Below, piece by piece: positions 18,908 through 29,518 of a stretch of 64,000 bases of DNA. The notes under the pieces were generated by a model. It did not search any database, was not told the DNA's origin, and saw only the letters and a program-made list of their open reading frames with translations. The position numbers were made by a program, and so were the translations under genes. The stretch is from Incurvaria masculella (Eukaryota; Arthropoda; Insecta; Lepidoptera; Incurvariidae): positions 22,641,021 through 22,705,020 of the forward strand of contig OX335642.1 of the NCBI GenBank assembly GCA_946894095.1. Reading direction: 5' to 3'. Position 1 is the first letter of the stretch; each line of letters opens with the position of its first letter.

Positions 18908-20274
18908 TTTGACAGTACGAAAAACAAATGAGAATCACACATTTTCCTAATTTGAATTTGGAATTATGTTCTTTAAAATTTAAACTTTCAATGATACCAA
19001 AACCAGCCAGATACAAATAGTATAGCCAAAGAGATTTTATTACAAGTTCATACATACTATAATGCGAAAAGACTTTTTCCCAGACCTATATATTGCATAT
19101 CATAGCTCTATTGAACTAGATGGAAAGGACGGACAAATTTTCAGTGCCGCTTCGACCATTTTTTCATCCAATGCGATGGTAGGTTGATACCCGTTACTAA
19201 CCCAGCCTGGCTCAATCCTACCTAGCAACAAAAACTAAATTTACGACAAAAACGATTGACATAGGATTGGACCCACACTATTAATTTAAATTAACATATG
19301 ATTCTCGTAAAAGAATAAAATATGTGCATACCCTAGCAATTAGCTAAAAGGGTAATTCTCGTCACAGAGACAACAAATGAAGTGAACATCTTAAAATTAA
19401 GTTAAAAATTACCGGCTCATTGAAAATTACTTTATTTCATTAAAGGTTTTCGTACTAAATCTCTTTTCATTTTTGAAAAAAGTCTAAAAGAGCCTGTAAA
19501 AAATGTGAATTTTTTTAAATAAAAAAATATGTTTACATTTTACTGTAAATGGTTATGCACTGTTGTAGCCCATTCCGTGACACATCTTTGGATACCATTT
19601 TCATTTTTCTATCTTAATAATTGAGGACGCTAGCCCCCGGGCGCACTTTTCTTAAAAAAATGGGTTTTCAATGCGAAGATGCCTGGAAAAAACTCAGTTT
19701 TTAAAAACGTTAACCGGATATTACGTTAATAGTTATAACCCGTTCCCTCTAAAATTAACAAAGATGCTACGACGCCTCCTAACTGGACTGTAAGTCATCA
19801 GAGGTCGCTTTTTCAAATAAACAACATCATATTGGTTAGGACTCCTAGTATGTGCGCACACAAAGTTCCCGAGAGTAGCCTCTCTCCGAGCTCGCGAGGT
19901 AAGGAAAACTCACATTATGTGAATTTTCTCCACGAGCCGTAGACAGCGAGCAAGAATAAAGTTCGGAATTGTATTCCGCTTGTGTGATTGTGTTTATGTT
20001 TGTTAGGTGATAGTACATATTTTTGTAGTGACGAGGTTCGCTCTTGTCTTCGCTGGGTCCATTATTTATTGTTTTCCCTTACTTTTGAAATTTTACGTTT
20101 CTAGGTCTAGGTGAATGGAAAGTACCCTACATACATATTTTGATTAATTTTTCGGGAAAAAAATACTAATCAAACACCAAAATAAAATAAATTATCCTAG
20201 GAATAAAACTATCTCTAAAATTACACATTTTCATTTTTGTTTTGACTTAGACATGCTCCAAAATTTCAAATACC

Positions 20275-20350
20275 AAGAATTTTACATTCATTTCAACTTA
20301 ATACCTCCACACGTCAAAAAAAAAGGATCTATCTTGACAGACAGACAGGG
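20275..20350 (-). repeat. Fragment of the same dispersed repeat as 7025-7190
   Basis: TTTCAACTTAATACCTCCAC, GGATCTATCTTGACAGACAG on the plus strand parallel the 7.1 kb copy. Confidence 0.45.
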
Positions 20351-20584
20351 TTAATTTTCCTTCTAAGTAATAGACCGTTAAAAAACCTACGCATAATGTT
20401 AACATTATCATATGTAACCCTTGGCCTAAGGAGGAGTGGATTCGCCTAAAGTTCCGTGTGAGAGTTAATCACTTTAGTTTAGCGGCTCACACGCTTCCGA
20501 CGTAACCACAAGTGTTGCTGCCTCTTGCTCTGTGGGCACGCTTTATATTTGTGTGGTTTGTATACGTGCGCTTCAAATTTTCCT

Positions 20585-20770
20585 TCCCTGCTTACTAGGT
20601 GAGGTTTAGTCCTGTCCGGGTTGGTACCATCGCGTTGAATGAATGATGGTCGAAACGGCGATGATAATTATCCGGATTTTCCATCCAGTTCAATATAACT
20701 GGGTAATATGAGAAGGCATGATAGAAGGTTTCGTATTAGCTGTCAATCTTCAGTTACATATTTTTTAATA
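20585..20770 (+). repeat. SINE 3' half
   Basis: CTTACTAGGTGAGGTTTAGT, CCGGGTTGGTACCATCGCGT and GATGGTCGAAACGGCGATG, then the tail CAGTTACATATTTTTTAA. Confidence 0.7.
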
Positions 20771-22089
20771 TTTCATTTATTTGAAAGGAACATATGAAAA
20801 AAAATACCTATTTTAAAAATATAAAACAATACAAGTTATTTTTAGTGCGAAAAGCCGGACCTAACACTACAAGCGTTTTTTTTTCAGTTAATTACTAGAT
20901 GGTGATGTGGTAAGAAATCGAAATAAATCTAAATTTAGAAAAGAAGAGATCTTGTTTTAATAAAAAAAAATATTTAAATTGAATATGTTTTATTTGGAAT
21001 ACTTATTCCTAAGACATAGTATTTGCGTCAGTCATAATTCAAAACGATATTGTTTGACATAAATAATCATATTTTAACAATGTTATAAGAAAACTCGCTG
21101 CGCTCAGGAACTTGGCCTGAAAGTAACTGTATTCAAATCGATCCGAACGTTTGTTGCAGAGTGCCTAAACTGCGGAAAATTATTATTTTGCTCGGAGACC
21201 CAGCCGAGGGACATAACTGTAAACAAAGCAATATGACCCTAACCTTCATACTACAACTTTGTAAAGAGAAGACTTTTTCAGTCAGATATCGATATCCAAG
21301 GATTAAAAAATCGGCGCTAAGTAATGGTTCAAACAGATCCATTGATCTACGGACTCGATTGAATTAGCAAAGAAGAATCCGCAATGAACTTAAATGTTTA
21401 AGCGTCTGACAATGACTGAGCGCGTTCACGTAAAAAACGCGTAGCAAAAAAAAATTAGAACGAACAAACATACCTAAAATGAATTAATTTGTCAAATTCA
21501 AGAGTGTGTTTTAGAAATTCAAAAATAAATACAGCGATATCAATACAATTTCTTCTCAAAAGTCTTAATATTGTGAATATTATGTATGCACATACGTACT
21601 ACAGTTCATAAATTACCAGAAATTGCGAAATAGCGTTCCGCTAAGTGCGATTCAGCGCCAATTCTGAAACAAAGCCTGAAAATGTGTGCCGCTGTAAGTA
21701 ACCGCATTTCAGACACGCTCTGGTTACGTAATGTGCCAACTTCTCTCGTGACGTAGTGCCTAGATATTTGACGTACTGCGAGACTCGACAATATTGACAA
21801 ATCTTAGCAAGACCGCTTAATATGTTTCTCAAAGAAATACAGTAAAATGTTAATACCTTTCTGAGCTTAGGGTGAGATATACAGGCTATTATTGCGATTC
21901 AGAAAGTGTTATGATGACATTAAATAAGTAATAAAATTAAGTTTATTTTTATATTTTTTTTTTCAATCGAAAACCTTGCCAATCAATCATTTTGTTACAA
22001 TCATATTCATAGATATTTTTAATATTTACGGCATTTTTCAGTGACATGGCGTACCTTAGGCCCTCACCTAAGAGGTATCTGACGTTAAT

Positions 22090-22210
22090 TTACTGTTGGG
22101 TCAACCGACCTAATGTTTCTTCACACTACGTTTTGAGCACCTCACGTTATAGTTTGGGGAAAAAACCTCGCCAGTTTTATGATCGGTTGGTTCTTATTTT
22201 TGGAGTTCCT
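22090..22210 (-). mobile_element. RT tail remnant
   Basis: The minus strand reads GEVFSPNYNV, then SKRSVKKH, matching the AEVFPxxYN-xxFKRxVKKHL tail of Jockey-like elements. DNA similarity to 2435-2530 is visible (TTGGGGAAA and GATCGGTTGGTTCTTATTTT). The plus-strand open frame across this spot is a shadow. Confidence 0.45.
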
Positions 22211-22844
22211 TACCTGTTCCATATTAAGCGATGTTATAAAGGGACAGAGAAACTGCGTTATGCAGCTCAGAATAGCAGTATAATTAGTATAGACGATAAA
22301 GCACAGGAAGATGAACTAATTCTTGAATAATAAAATATTGATTAAAATAATAATAATTTCTTCAATAAATGTAGTTGAAGAGGACACAATATTTCTTACT
22401 TTCGACTCAACAACTGTTTTGAGCTATGCGCCATATATTTTTTCTTAATATCTGGTAATGGTGGCTGTTCTGAGAGACCAAAGGTGCTCAGAAAAGCCAA
22501 ATCCACATTGCCTCGCGAAACCACGTTTAGAGAGGCACCATACCAACAAATTTTCCGACTAACGCAGACCTATCGAGCTTGCTCACATTAAGTTGGATAC
22601 CTATTCTTCATGCCATCGCCACTCCAACGAGAATGTTATGTATTTAAGTTGGCGGAAACTCGGGAAATAATTTGCGTTGCATATTAAGTTAACTTTTATT
22701 AAAGTCGCTTAAAAAGGAGCAAACACGATGCATTGCAACAGCACATAAAGACGTTATGAGCAACTGCAAAAAAGTAAACTTTATTTTCGCAAGCGAGCGC
22801 GCACTTTCAGAGTTATTTCAAGCGAAGTCTCTCGCATTTTTCAG

Positions 22845-23006
22845 CACACCGATGGTGATTTAAATGGCGGCGGTCGGTGGCGCCCGGCTCTATTTAGCTC
22901 CTGAAACTTTCCGAAAGGCTTTGGAGGAGGAGCTTCGGGGAATAAATAAACACGTTGAGTTTGGAAAAAGTGGAGTTGTTCTTCGCCGCTCCGGCGGAAT
23001 GATGTT
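22845..23006 (+). CDS. Candidate first coding exon or 48-aa small ORF, unknown
   Basis: A polypyrimidine-AG acceptor (CGCATTTTTCAG, ending 22844) precedes a short leader and an ATG at 22864 in good context. The frame reads MAAVGGARLYLAPETFRKAL and continues through an acidic-basic helix (EEELRGINKHVEF) and VVLRRSGG. It ends at TAA 23008-23010 if unspliced (48 aa), or runs into a donor-like GTAAGG at 23007. The block is GC-rich compared with its surroundings. I do not recognise the protein. The opposite strand is also open here, so the coding strand is not certain. Confidence 0.3.
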
Positions 23007-23200
23007 GTAAGGTTTAGGTGTGTTTTACAGTTCACTGAAGGGTGAGTTATGCAGTAAATGATTTCCCGTTAGTAAAACGTATCTTTCACTCGACTTTTAA
23101 AATCTTCACATTTAAATATTTAAGGTGTGCTCGCAAGCATCAGATTACCTACTCCGACAAACTTTCATTTCTTATATTAATACTTCTGGTAATCAAACAA

Positions 23201-23351
23201 CACTAAGGGCCGTGTGCACGAAGGGACAAAAAATCAAAAGCAAGGTCACTTTGTATGAACAGAATGGAAAGAACTCCATGCGGTTCACTTAAAGTGACGT
23301 GTTTTAACATTGATTAACTCAGCCGTCTTTTAGTGCAATCGGGGCTAAGTG
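23201..23351 (+). repeat. Short TIR repeat, family B, copy 1
   Basis: CACTAAGGGCCGTGTGCACG opens it. The core contains CTCCATGCGGTTCACTTAAA and GACGTGTTTTAACATTGATT. It ends TGCAATCGGGGCTAAGTG, whose complement is similar to the left end (about 19 of 27). Confidence 0.55.
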
Positions 23352-24130
23352 ACACTTCAAATTGGTTGATTCGGTAAACTCAGTGATGAAAAACGCGCAA
23401 TATAACTTCAGTTTTTTTTTTCTTATCCACGCTCATTTTATGTAGATACATAATTAACATGAATCTCTCTGAACATCTTTACTATATAGGAACATATTTT
23501 TGGAATAATTTGATAGCCGCTTCAGTTGTTCAATGCAGTTTTTTTTTTTTTGTAAATCAAACGATTAGCAACTAAAGTATAATATCGGTCAAATCACAGA
23601 GATAATAAAATATGCATGATTATAATATGTTTACTTCAATTTTTGTTTGAATAAAACTGCCAACTGTTTGGACGTTAAGCAAAAAACCTGTGTTATTAAA
23701 TAGTTCGGCAAAAGTTACGATTCAAGTTCAACAACAACTTACGCACAATCAATGTTCAATAATGTTGACACGGGCTACCTACTGGAGATAGTATCATACA
23801 ATCGAATGGGACATTATTTGTAAATGTTCTAAAAGAGAACCAAGACAAAAATGGACGAAAGACGCGGCAGAATCTAGAAGAGGATTTTCTGTTAAATATG
23901 TTATTCCAACAAGCTAGGAATGTAAAATGAGTTCCCGAGTAATGTCTGTTGAACAGAACGAATAAAGGTCTTAAAAAATATATTCTATGAACAATTTCAA
24001 TTGGTAGGTAACAGTTTTGTAAATACCACATTGGACAATAATGGCGAAGATAAGTAGTTAGAAACATCCATGGGTAACCGTGGATGTTTCTAATCATTCA
24101 ATAATAATAAAGTTATAATCACACCTTTTT

Positions 24131-24312
24131 TTTAAGCAACCTGACATGGATGACTAATACCACACAACTACCGTTATTATACTAATATTGTAACGCAATG
24201 CACTTATCTAACTTAGAATGAGAAAGGAAGTGGTGTATGAACGGGGCGAGGATTTGAACCCAGACCTCTGGTATGCTAGTTTAGTCTCCGCGCCACTAGG
24301 TTACGAGCCGCT
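24131..24312 (-). repeat. SINE, tRNA-head subfamily, internally deleted
   Basis: The tail (GACATGGATGACTAATACCA on the plus strand) joins directly to the head (GGATTTGAACCCAGACCTCT, CGCGCCACTAGGTTACGAGC). About 200 bases of body are missing. Confidence 0.85.
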
Positions 24313-25656
24313 TACCTGAAACCAAGAAAAAAGTCATCAAAACAGATTCATTCGTTTGCTCCTCTGCCATCACACTACGTTAGAAAAGACTTTAGCAGGA
24401 AATATTAAGATATTAATCTAAGCTTTTCACTGATGTTTTACAAATAATAGTGCAAACAGCGAAACATAACAGATAGAGTGCTACTCTTTGCCAAAACAGA
24501 GACATAATACATTCTGACATGAGCATTGGAGAGTCACTCGTTGATTTTTGTCATTCGTACAATTTTGCACAATTACGTTTTGTCAATCGGTTGTAGAGTG
24601 ACGCCATCTTTTGACTTCAAAAATTACATTTTTGCAGATAGAGCTATATACGTAGGGACCGTCGAAATTACCAGCCTGAAAAATAAATATACCCTAACGA
24701 TGTTTGAAGAATGTGCCAGTATGGTGCCAAAACTTTCTAACTGATTTCGTCTTCTGGTCCCCAAGGGCTCAAGGTCTCCGCAGCAATACTAAAAACTCCT
24801 GGTAAACCAGTTTCGAGTATTTACTTTGTTTAATATTTTCAGAAATTGTCACCGTTGCCAATAATATTATATGTGGCTATAGGATATGAAATCGTTACGA
24901 ATAAATATGTTTAATCGCAGACTCTGATACCGAGGTCATGGACAAACATATTTTTGCTTATTTATGAACGCGACGCTTTTTATCACAACCAAAGGTGAAA
25001 AGGACATCCATACTTAAGAGACGATCCCAATAGCTCGCACCCATATTTAGTACTACATTCGTGTAAGCGTGCATTACTACGATGTCATACAAAATTGGTA
25101 AAACAAAAAAACTTACTGTAAAATTACTGTTCGTACAAATCGTTTTGACGGACAATCTTGTTTTGTTTACATCTTTTTTATTTGGATGCTTGTGCAAAGC
25201 TCACACTTGGACGCTCTATCACTCCCTTTTTTGTGCTTCTGCCAAGAACGTTAGCTGCTGTCCATGATGCTAACAGTGCTACTGATTGAAGCGAAGCGTG
25301 TTGACAGCTCTGCAGAAGCACTCACTTGACTGATTTCGCTGCCTAAAGCAATCACAGCGCTGCTGGTAGTGTTCAGAAGTCGCTGCTAGTGGTCACAAGA
25401 GTGTTTTCTCCACCAGTTTTAAAGTGTAGCTGGAAGGCTCACTTTACGAACGCTAATTAGATCGATTGATAAAGTAATCATTTCTCCACTCACAGTGTTA
25501 ATTTTTCTACAAGACTGATTGCAGTGATTTACTGATGTTGATGCCTACAGTGTTCACAGATTAGTTAGAGGGCTCAATATACTGCTCTCTGAGTCAACAG
25601 CAATCAAAGTGATGGTGGAGAGATCACTTATCAGCTTTCGCTCCCTGAATTGTATA
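24313..25656. other. No gene seen
   Basis: AT-rich with a run of irregular short repeats of the form CAGCGCTGCTGGTAGTGTTC / GTGATTTACTGATG at 25270-25620. Frames at 24526-24744 and 24958-25267 have no recognisable motif. Confidence 0.45.
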
Positions 25657-25977
25657 CAGCAGGCCTATTCCTGGAATTTCGTAATGAGGAATCCTGAGTC
25701 TAGAAAACCGCTTTTATAAGGGTTTTCAAAGTAATTTTCTAGACAAAAACCTTTCCAAGTGTCGTGTTTCAATTTAATCAAGGTTTTTCCATCGAAAATA
25801 CCGCTTTTATACCAATTTTCAAAGCAAATTTTTCTACGGAAAACCTTGATTGATTAAAAAAACTTTGCTCCGGAATATTCTCGTCAAGGAAATCGCTTTG
25901 AAAACCGCTACAAAGGCGGTTTTCTAGACTCAGGATTCCTGATTCCTGATTACTGAATGCCAAGAATAGACCTGCTG
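25657..25977. mobile_element. Non-autonomous TIR element, family A, 321 bp
   Basis: Ends CAGCAGGCCTATTCCTGGAA and its complement (rightmost bases AGAATAGACCTGCTG), followed on both arms by GTAATCAGGAATC-CTGAGTCTAGAAAACCGC-like sequence. The arms are complementary over about 50 bases and the core holds further inverted pieces. It has no coding frame of its own (the 25778-25963 minus frame is incidental). A second copy lies at 58293-58518. Confidence 0.75.
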
Positions 25978-26115
25978 ATAATTAGAGCGATTACCTTACT
26001 TTTTACGCGATTACTACCATATCGTAATACTACCATACGCGCTTAGTTGGCTACACTCCCTACCTACAGCCCTTATAGCACCGTTGGCTCACCAGACCGT
26101 TCTTTCCGCTGGCAG

Positions 26116-26342
26116 TGTTCGCGACGCTGTGCCTAGCGTTGTTGAGCTGCGCCGCCGCCGACGACTACGACCGCGACACGGACGCGGTGCTCCAGAGCTG
26201 CAGGTGCTCGCGGATGCTGCTGGAGGTGTGCGCCTCCAACCGGCTGTCCTACGACAACCAGTGCCTGCTCGACTGCAAGAATCGCTCGCTGAGGCGACAC
26301 GGCATGGAGGAGATTACGGCCGTTCCTTGTCCGCCGACATAA
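26116..26342 (+). CDS. Secreted Kazal-type serine protease inhibitor, terminal exon
   Basis: This exon follows a good acceptor (TTCTTTCCGCTGGCAG) and ends at TAA 26340-26342. The first residues (FATLCLALLSCAAA) look like the end of a signal peptide with an Ala cleavage site. They are followed by an acidic linker and one six-cysteine Kazal domain: C-x-C-x7-C-x10-C-x3-C-x17-C, with VCASNRLSYDNQC matching the conserved VCGSDGxTYxNxC core. Kazal domains block serine proteases through a loop after the second cysteine. Here that loop reads C-S-R-M, so the P1 residue would be Arg, which suggests a trypsin-like target (inference). The short C1-C2 spacing marks a non-classical insect Kazal. The start codon is probably in, or created by, an upstream exon that I could not place, because the first base of the exon completes a codon. 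The exon is strikingly GC-rich. No AATAAA is obvious just after the stop. Confidence 0.75.
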
Positions 26343-26951
26343 GTGCACTTGATGGATCAGTTAAAATGTTGTTACGATAAAAATTGTTTTATTTTCTACC
26401 TTCTCTACTTCAGGTACTTTAGACTCTCACATTGATGAGGTTTACTTTTCCATTTAAAACCCTAAAACCGTTAAATACTGTTTAAGTGCGAGTAAGACTT
26501 GGCTACCAATAGACCAGTATCCCCTCAGCAAACATTACTTAAACTCGTTAAAAACTTAGCGTATCGTATATTTCGAGTTATAACAATTCATTTAAGTGAC
26601 ATTTGACCACAGAAGACATATTTTGACCCTAGAAAGACCGTATCCGATCAAAGATTGTTTTGTATTCATAGTTTTCGGAAAAAACTAGACTTATACACTT
26701 TGGTTGCATAAACTTGAAGTTATGATTTAGAACGATAAAAGTTTGTCCTTGCCATTCAAATTAAAGCCTCAAATTGATTTGAAAAACGTTGAGGCACTTT
26801 AAAACTTAAGTGGTTTTTAAATTTTATTTTTATACTTATCTAAGTGGTATTATAATGATTCTGTACGTTATTCCGCCGCAGTAGACTGTAATCCCGAATA
26901 ATATGTGCATCCGTCCGACCAAAACCAGCTCAGAAAACATTGGCAACTCAC

Positions 26952-26992
26952 CCGAGGCTTCTTCTCCTTCTTTTTGTTCTGAACGTCCAGGT
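26952..26992 (-). CDS. Candidate 41-bp microexon, unknown gene
   Basis: The minus strand has an acceptor-like CTGCAACTCCAG ending at 26993 and a strong donor GTGAGT at 26951-26946. Between them lie 2 bases plus 13 codons reading LDVQNKKKEKKPR. The sequence is basic and could be a linker or protease-site segment. There is no partner exon and no recognised family, so this is only a splice-site-based suggestion. Confidence 0.2.
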
Positions 26993-27374
26993 CTGGAGTT
27001 GCAGTGTGTGAGGGTCCCTTGAACCTCCGAAGCCGACACTACTGGGTTGGTGGAGCAGCCACGGAAAAATCTTGCGGAGACGAGTACGGTGGTGTGCAGA
27101 AAAACCATGCACTTGTCACTCCGTTCGGTAATGCACTGACAGGCAGCGGCGCGCGTGTCGCTCTCGCCGTGTCGTCAACAATATTTTCAGCAACCGGTTT
27201 TGGCCGAAACAGATTCTATGCCAATTTTTTTGTTTATCATGTTTCACGTATTCAAGCGCTGCTGTTGTTGAAGTAATATGCTCCAGAATTATTTAAATTT
27301 TTATATTTTTTAATGTAGAAAATGCTCTTCCGCGCTACATAACGCTGTTCGGCAAGGCGAGGAATTCACCTGTC

Positions 27375-27515
27375 GAGATTTTGTAAATAAGGTATAACCG
27401 ATCCTCTAGATACTTTATCTTTAAAGTCAGTAAATAATGGAATCGACTCCCTGCCGATTTATTTTTCCCAAAGTACAATCTGGGGTCATTAAAATATGGC
27501 ATAAAGAAATTTAGA
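27375..27515 (+). mobile_element. RT tail remnant
   Basis: The plus strand reads MESTPCRFIFPKVQSGVIK, equivalent to the W-N-S-I-P...IFP...SFK tail of Jockey-like polymerases. It is homologous, in inverted orientation, to the remnant at 2435-2530 through the TCTAGAGGATCGG block. Confidence 0.45.
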
Positions 27516-28107
27516 AAGCGTCGACTAGCACCTTAAGAAATCTTGACGTACGCCATATACCGCGCTTAACATAAAAAAACAACAATATTAACGCAATTAG
27601 GGTTAAAATACCGATAAGTCGCAGTAAGAAAAGGTTACCTTAGATTATTTTGTTTTAAGATTCTACATAGATAGACCAAGCTGAAACAATAGCTTTAGAA
27701 AAACAAGACATGCCACAGTTCGAGAATCGATAGAAATTACAAGTCATCCCAACTTTAACAGAGACGATAGTATGAAGCTGTCAGCATCTTGGTCTCCGTT
27801 ACTGGCGAAATATGGCAACACCAGATTTCAGCTGCCAACTCTGATGCAAAGTGACACCGTTAGCATAGTTTGCACGGATGACTTCATTGCCGAACGGGAT
27901 TCTTCGTCACTACCCTCATCTGTGGCTGAACCTACCCACAGCTACAATCTGTGCAGCCGACGACCTGCAGTTGACATCTGACTGGACGAAACGTCAGTGG
28001 TCCTCCAGGTCGCGCCGTGAATCCTGATGATGTCCACAGCGTGGTGGACGAAACGTCGAGCTAAGTAAGTAAGCTGAACACTGTTTATCCGTAAACGTAA
28101 AATAATA

Positions 28108-28340
28108 CGGTCATAATATTTTCATTCCCGCTTCAACGAAAGATTCATCCAGTGCGATGGTACCAACCTGGGCGAACTTAACCGTACCAGCTTGTATGGG
28201 AAGAGGACCTACAATTTACATGGGTACCGAACCATGGAACAGATCTAATTCGTAAAGAAATGCACAACTCAGAAAGACAAGAACAAAGAAAGTGGTGCAT
28301 GACCGCGGCAATGATTTGAACCCGTAACTGTAGTGTTTGA
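28108..28340 (-). repeat. SINE, tRNA-head subfamily, 3'-truncated
   Basis: Body motifs are present from TTCATTCCCGCTTC to CATGGAACAGATCTAATTCG, then a B-box-like GATTTGAACCCGTAAC. The tail is missing. Confidence 0.75.
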
Positions 28341-28559
28341 AACTTCTTACTTCCTTTCCATTTGTATTGGATGATTAGAAAAAAAAAGGAAATTAATAAA
28401 CCCATTAAAATGGCCACTAAAATGAGAGGAAAATAATAAATCCTGCCAAGTTTCGAAGCTGGAGTTACAGAAGAAAAGAAAATATTTGTTCCTAAGGTCT
28501 GGACCAATGAATACGAGGATACGAGGTTCTTGGACTAATCCGGATGCCTTTCTAAATTT

Positions 28560-29395
28560 TTAAATAAACAAAGGCCAATTCCTCCGCTTGGTGGAAAATG
28601 AAAAGCCAGGGCAGTTCGTCCCCGGTTCACCGCTCCGTGCAGGTGCACGTTTTGAAGCATTCGACGCGATCAGCTGGATTGCTGAGGAATCCTCGCGACG
28701 CCCTTAGCGCGAGTTGTTCCCCATCCACATAATGGAAACATCTTTTTGAAAGTTTAGAATCTGTGCGAAATATGGCTCACCACTGTAGCCCGGGGTTTTG
28801 AAAAGTAGCTCCCATGAAGGAGCCTTCCTAATTTCAAGAAGCAGAATTTTCCGTAGTGGAGCATTGAGCTCACCTAGCCAAGGGGCTTTAGTGGAGCCTT
28901 GAGCTCACCCAGCCGGGGAGCTGTTAGTGCAGTGAAGTGTTGACGGACGTGGTGCCTTGGGCCTGCGACTTGCTAGTTCGTGGTACGTGGTGCCACGGTA
29001 CAGACTAGGGCCTCTAATCGCAGCTTTTGCGGATCCACCAGCCCAGCTGTTTGATGCCCGCGCCTTGCGGTGCGGTCCAGGGCCTAATAGCTGATCCTGC
29101 CCGACACGCGATCCGGAAGGTATGAGATCCGAAAGTAACAAAATTTTGCACACCGCTGTACAAATTGATCTGAAATAAACCACATTCATCCGCATTTTGT
29201 GTTTATTTGAATACTTCCTCAAGTTTCTTGTCTTCCCCTGTGGGATCAGTAGTCTCGGTCAAGTTTCTTCTATTCAGTTCTAACATTCAGATTTTCCACG
29301 ACTCTTGTTTGATACCACAGAGGGAGAGATATTCACATAGTTGACCTTGTAGGGTGGTGTTCCTCAATAGATTCGAACCCTAACTTAGCATCCCG
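28560..29395. other. GC-richer block, unknown content
   Basis: Composition rises to about half GC. A minus-strand frame (28905-29222) contains SDLIPSGSRVGQDQLLGPG but has no recognisable domain. With the candidate exon at 29395-29518, this may be the exonic part of a host gene or an old element. Confidence 0.3.
28855..28924 (+). repeat. Two tandem 35-bp units
   Basis: AGTGGAGCATTGAGCTCACC and AGTGGAGCCTTGAGCTCACC begin successive units 35 bases apart, inside a GC-rich block. Confidence 0.6.
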
Positions 29396-29518
29396 ACGGA
29401 GTTCTCCGAAGCACTTCTTCATCAACGACTTGGAGCCGATCTTCTCGCCGCTGCACTCCTTAGGTCCGGACCCGGCTTTTGTGAAGACCTCCAGGCTGAA
29501 ATTGACACTCACCTAAAC
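29395..29518 (-). CDS. Candidate coding exon, unknown protein
   Basis: The minus strand has a frame reading SLEVFTKAGSGPKECSGEKI, then GSKSLMKKCFGELRRDAKLG. About three quarters of codons end in G or C, unlike the AT-rich neighbourhood, which suggests selection on coding. An acceptor-like GTTAGTTTAG lies just upstream, and the donor is weak (GTTAGG) or lies further on. The frame stays open to a TGA near 29339. I do not recognise the product. Confidence 0.3.

Larger units (their letters stand above)
18160..19086 (-). mobile_element. Mariner transposon, internally deleted (927 bp)
   Basis: Both ends are present: GGTTGGGGAAAAAGTTTCTT at 18160 and its diverged complement (GGTCTGGGAAAAAGTCTTTT) ending at 19086. 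They are flanked by TA at 18158-18159 and 19087-19088, the target duplication of mariner elements. A full mariner is about 1.3 kb, so about 0.35-0.4 kb has been lost from the transposase. The flanking sequence on both sides is one SINE copy, so the mariner landed inside it. Confidence 0.9.
18047..19225 (-). repeat. SINE copy split by the mariner insertion
   Basis: The SINE tail and 3' body lie at 18047-18157 (AATGGCTAATACCACACCAA, CATTCCCGAAGTAAT). The remainder lies at 19089-19225 (TCTATTGAACTAGATGG, GTGCCGCTTCGACC, TCCAATGCGATGG). The mariner with its TA duplication sits between them. Confidence 0.8.
19226..22089. other. No gene seen apart from listed repeats
   Basis: Mostly AT-rich. The only named items are the repeats at 20275 and 20585. 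The short complementary open frames around 21133-21367 and 21606-21832 overlap on both strands and carry no motif. Confidence 0.45.

Noticed and set aside
26084..26380. 98-residue frame across the Kazal exon
   Set aside because: Arg/Leu-rich shadow in a different frame of the Kazal coding exon.
27990..28065. Two GGACGAAACGTC motifs about 65 bases apart
   Set aside because: Looks like part of a dispersed repeat tail, but I could not define borders or a family.
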